Assembly: GCA_903939555.1 (NCBI GenBank)
Contig: CAJAHV010000187.1
Coordinates: 1 to 6,355, forward strand
DNA: 6,355 nt
Reading direction: 5' to 3'
Source: an uncultured Alphaproteobacteria bacterium
Lineage (GTDB): Bacteria > Pseudomonadota > Alphaproteobacteria > Sphingomonadales > Sphingomonadaceae
Position numbers and translations under genes: made by a program. Below are positions 5,438 through 6,355 of this stretch, in pieces; within the stretch, counting starts at the first letter, position 1; each line of letters starts with the position of its first letter. The notes beneath the pieces were generated by a model that was given only the letters and a program-made list of their open reading frames with translations, ran no database searches and was not told where the DNA came from.

Positions 5438-6355
5438 ATGCCGCTCAAGATTGTCCCCGACAATACCAACATCGGCTTCGTCCGGGTCCGCTTCATCGCC
5501 TTTGCGCTGACGTTGCTGCTCACCATTGGCTCGATCGGCCTGCTGGCGACGCGCGGTCTCAATCTGGGTGTCGATTTCATCGGCGGCCTGACCATGGAGG
5601 TCGAATTCAAGGCGCCGCCGCCGCTCGATGCGCTGCGCGCCAAGGTAGACAGCCTGGGTGTCGGCACATCGGCCTTGCAGGAGTTTGGCAACCCAAAGAA
5701 CATTCTCATCCGCCTGCCATTACCGGAAGGTGACCAGGCGGCAGTGCAAAAGGTCGTCGCCAAGGTGCAGGCGGGCCTGAAAGGCAATTATGGCGACGTC
5801 AATTTCCGCCGCGTCGAAAGTGTGTCGGGCAAAGTGTCTGGCGAATTGATCCAGAGCGGCATCTGGGCGGTACTGCTATCAATGGCGGCGGTGGCGTTGT
5901 TCACCTGGTTCCGCTTCGAATGGTTCTTCGGGATTTCGACTGTTGTAGCGCTCGTCCATGACGTGGTCGTGACTCTGGGGTTTTTCGCGCTGACCCAGCT
6001 TGAATTCGATCTCAACGTCGTCGCTGCGGTGCTTACGATAATCGGTTATTCGCTCAATGACAAAGTCGTCATCGATGATCGTATCCGCGAAAATTTGCGC
6101 AAGTACCGCACCATGGACATCGGCCCGATCATCGACCTGTCGGTCAATGAAACCCTACCGCGCACCGTCATGACATCGGTGACGCTGATCGCCGCGCTGC
6201 TGGCGATGCTGCTGCTCGGGCCGGACGTGATCTTCGGCTTCACCGCAGCGATGGTGCTCGGGATCGTCGTTGGCACCTATTCGTCGATCTTTGTGTCGTC
6301 GTCGCTGCTCATCTCGCTGGGTGTAAAGAGCCGCGCCGCGCCCGAAGTGGCGAGC
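5438..6355 (+). CDS. secF: Protein translocase subunit SecF, missing only the extreme C-terminus
   Basis: SecF is the partner of SecD in the proton-driven SecDF export motor. The open frame gives 306 residues to the window edge without a stop; since alphaproteobacterial SecF proteins are only slightly longer, nearly the whole protein is present. Features in order: first membrane span at about 17-38, LGVDFIGGLTMEVEF at 43-57 (the GxDFxGG hallmark), periplasmic domain to about 125, VSGKVSGEL at 129-137, spans from 141 on, ALVHDVVVTLGFFAL at 171-185, IIGYSLNDKVVIDDRIRENLRK at 201-222, and NETLPRTVMTSVT at 237-249. The last two spans cover about 249-294 and end in LLISLGVKSRA. The ATG at 5438 has AGGAAA seven to nine bases upstream, overlapping the secD stop TAG (5426-5428), so translation is probably coupled. 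It is the third gene of the yajC-secD-secF operon; what follows lies outside the window. Confidence 0.96.
   Translation, partial: MPLKIVPDNTNIGFVRVRFIAFALTLLLTIGSIGLLATRGLNLGVDFIGGLTMEVEFKAPPPLDALRAKVDSLGVGTSALQEFGNPKNILIRLPLPEGDQAAVQKVVAKVQAGLKGNYGDVNFRRVESVSGKVSGELIQSGIWAVLLSMAAVALFTWFRFEWFFGISTVVALVHDVVVTLGFFALTQLEFDLNVVAAVLTIIGYSLNDKVVIDDRIRENLRKYRTMDIGPIIDLSVNETLPRTVMTSVTLIAALLAMLLLGPDVIFGFTAAMVLGIVVGTYSSIFVSSSLLISLGVKSRAAPEVAS

Noticed and set aside
6050..6090. SecF motif reads NDKVVIDDRIREN, where many proteins have NDTVVVFDRIREN
   Set aside because: The residue before DRIREN is variable (Ser in E. coli, aromatic in others), and the flanking motif is intact, so this is not a meaningful defect.

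Overview
The window looks like chromosomal DNA of an alphaproteobacterium, most likely a member of the Sphingomonadales. The basis is moderately high GC with C/G-ending codons, YajC/SecD/SecF and SppA sequences of the sphingomonad style (for example a YajC starting MFASPAFAQA and a TTG-started SecD beginning MLDFPKWK), and secreted DUF3011 repeat proteins. The genus cannot be fixed from this sequence alone.

Layout, left to right. (1) Positions 1-211, minus strand: the first 70 codons of a signal peptide peptidase of the SppA type, cut by the window edge. (2) 212-726: a stretch without a confident gene. It holds a doubtful minus-strand ORF (211-678) ending in a TGATG overlap with sppA, and a 12-bp-stem hairpin (651-684) that probably ends the transcript arriving from the right. 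(3) 727-2310, minus strand: two genes 21 bp apart, read 2310 to 727, both encoding exported proteins with DUF3011 repeats (three repeats in the first, one in the second). The second also has a hydrophobic segment and a separate C-terminal domain. (4) 2311-2392: the control region of this pair, containing a perfect 20-bp AT-rich palindrome. (5) 2393-3229, minus strand: a DUF815 family AAA-type ATPase. (6) 3230-3479: a divergent intergenic region. (7) 3480 to the right edge, plus strand: the tightly packed yajC-secD-secF operon, with secF almost complete.

The right half encodes the SecDF-YajC accessory complex of the Sec translocon. It uses the proton motive force to help draw proteins across or into the inner membrane. 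SppA at the left edge degrades signal peptides left after Sec export. The DUF3011 pair would itself be Sec exported. The window therefore has an envelope/secretion flavour, although sppA, the DUF3011 pair and yajC-secDF are separate transcription units and a functional link between them is only inferred.

No mobile element, CRISPR array, tRNA or rRNA was seen. Most of the window is ordinary conserved chromosome. The least understood part is the DUF3011 operon with its palindromic putative operator, followed by the uncharacterised ORF before sppA.
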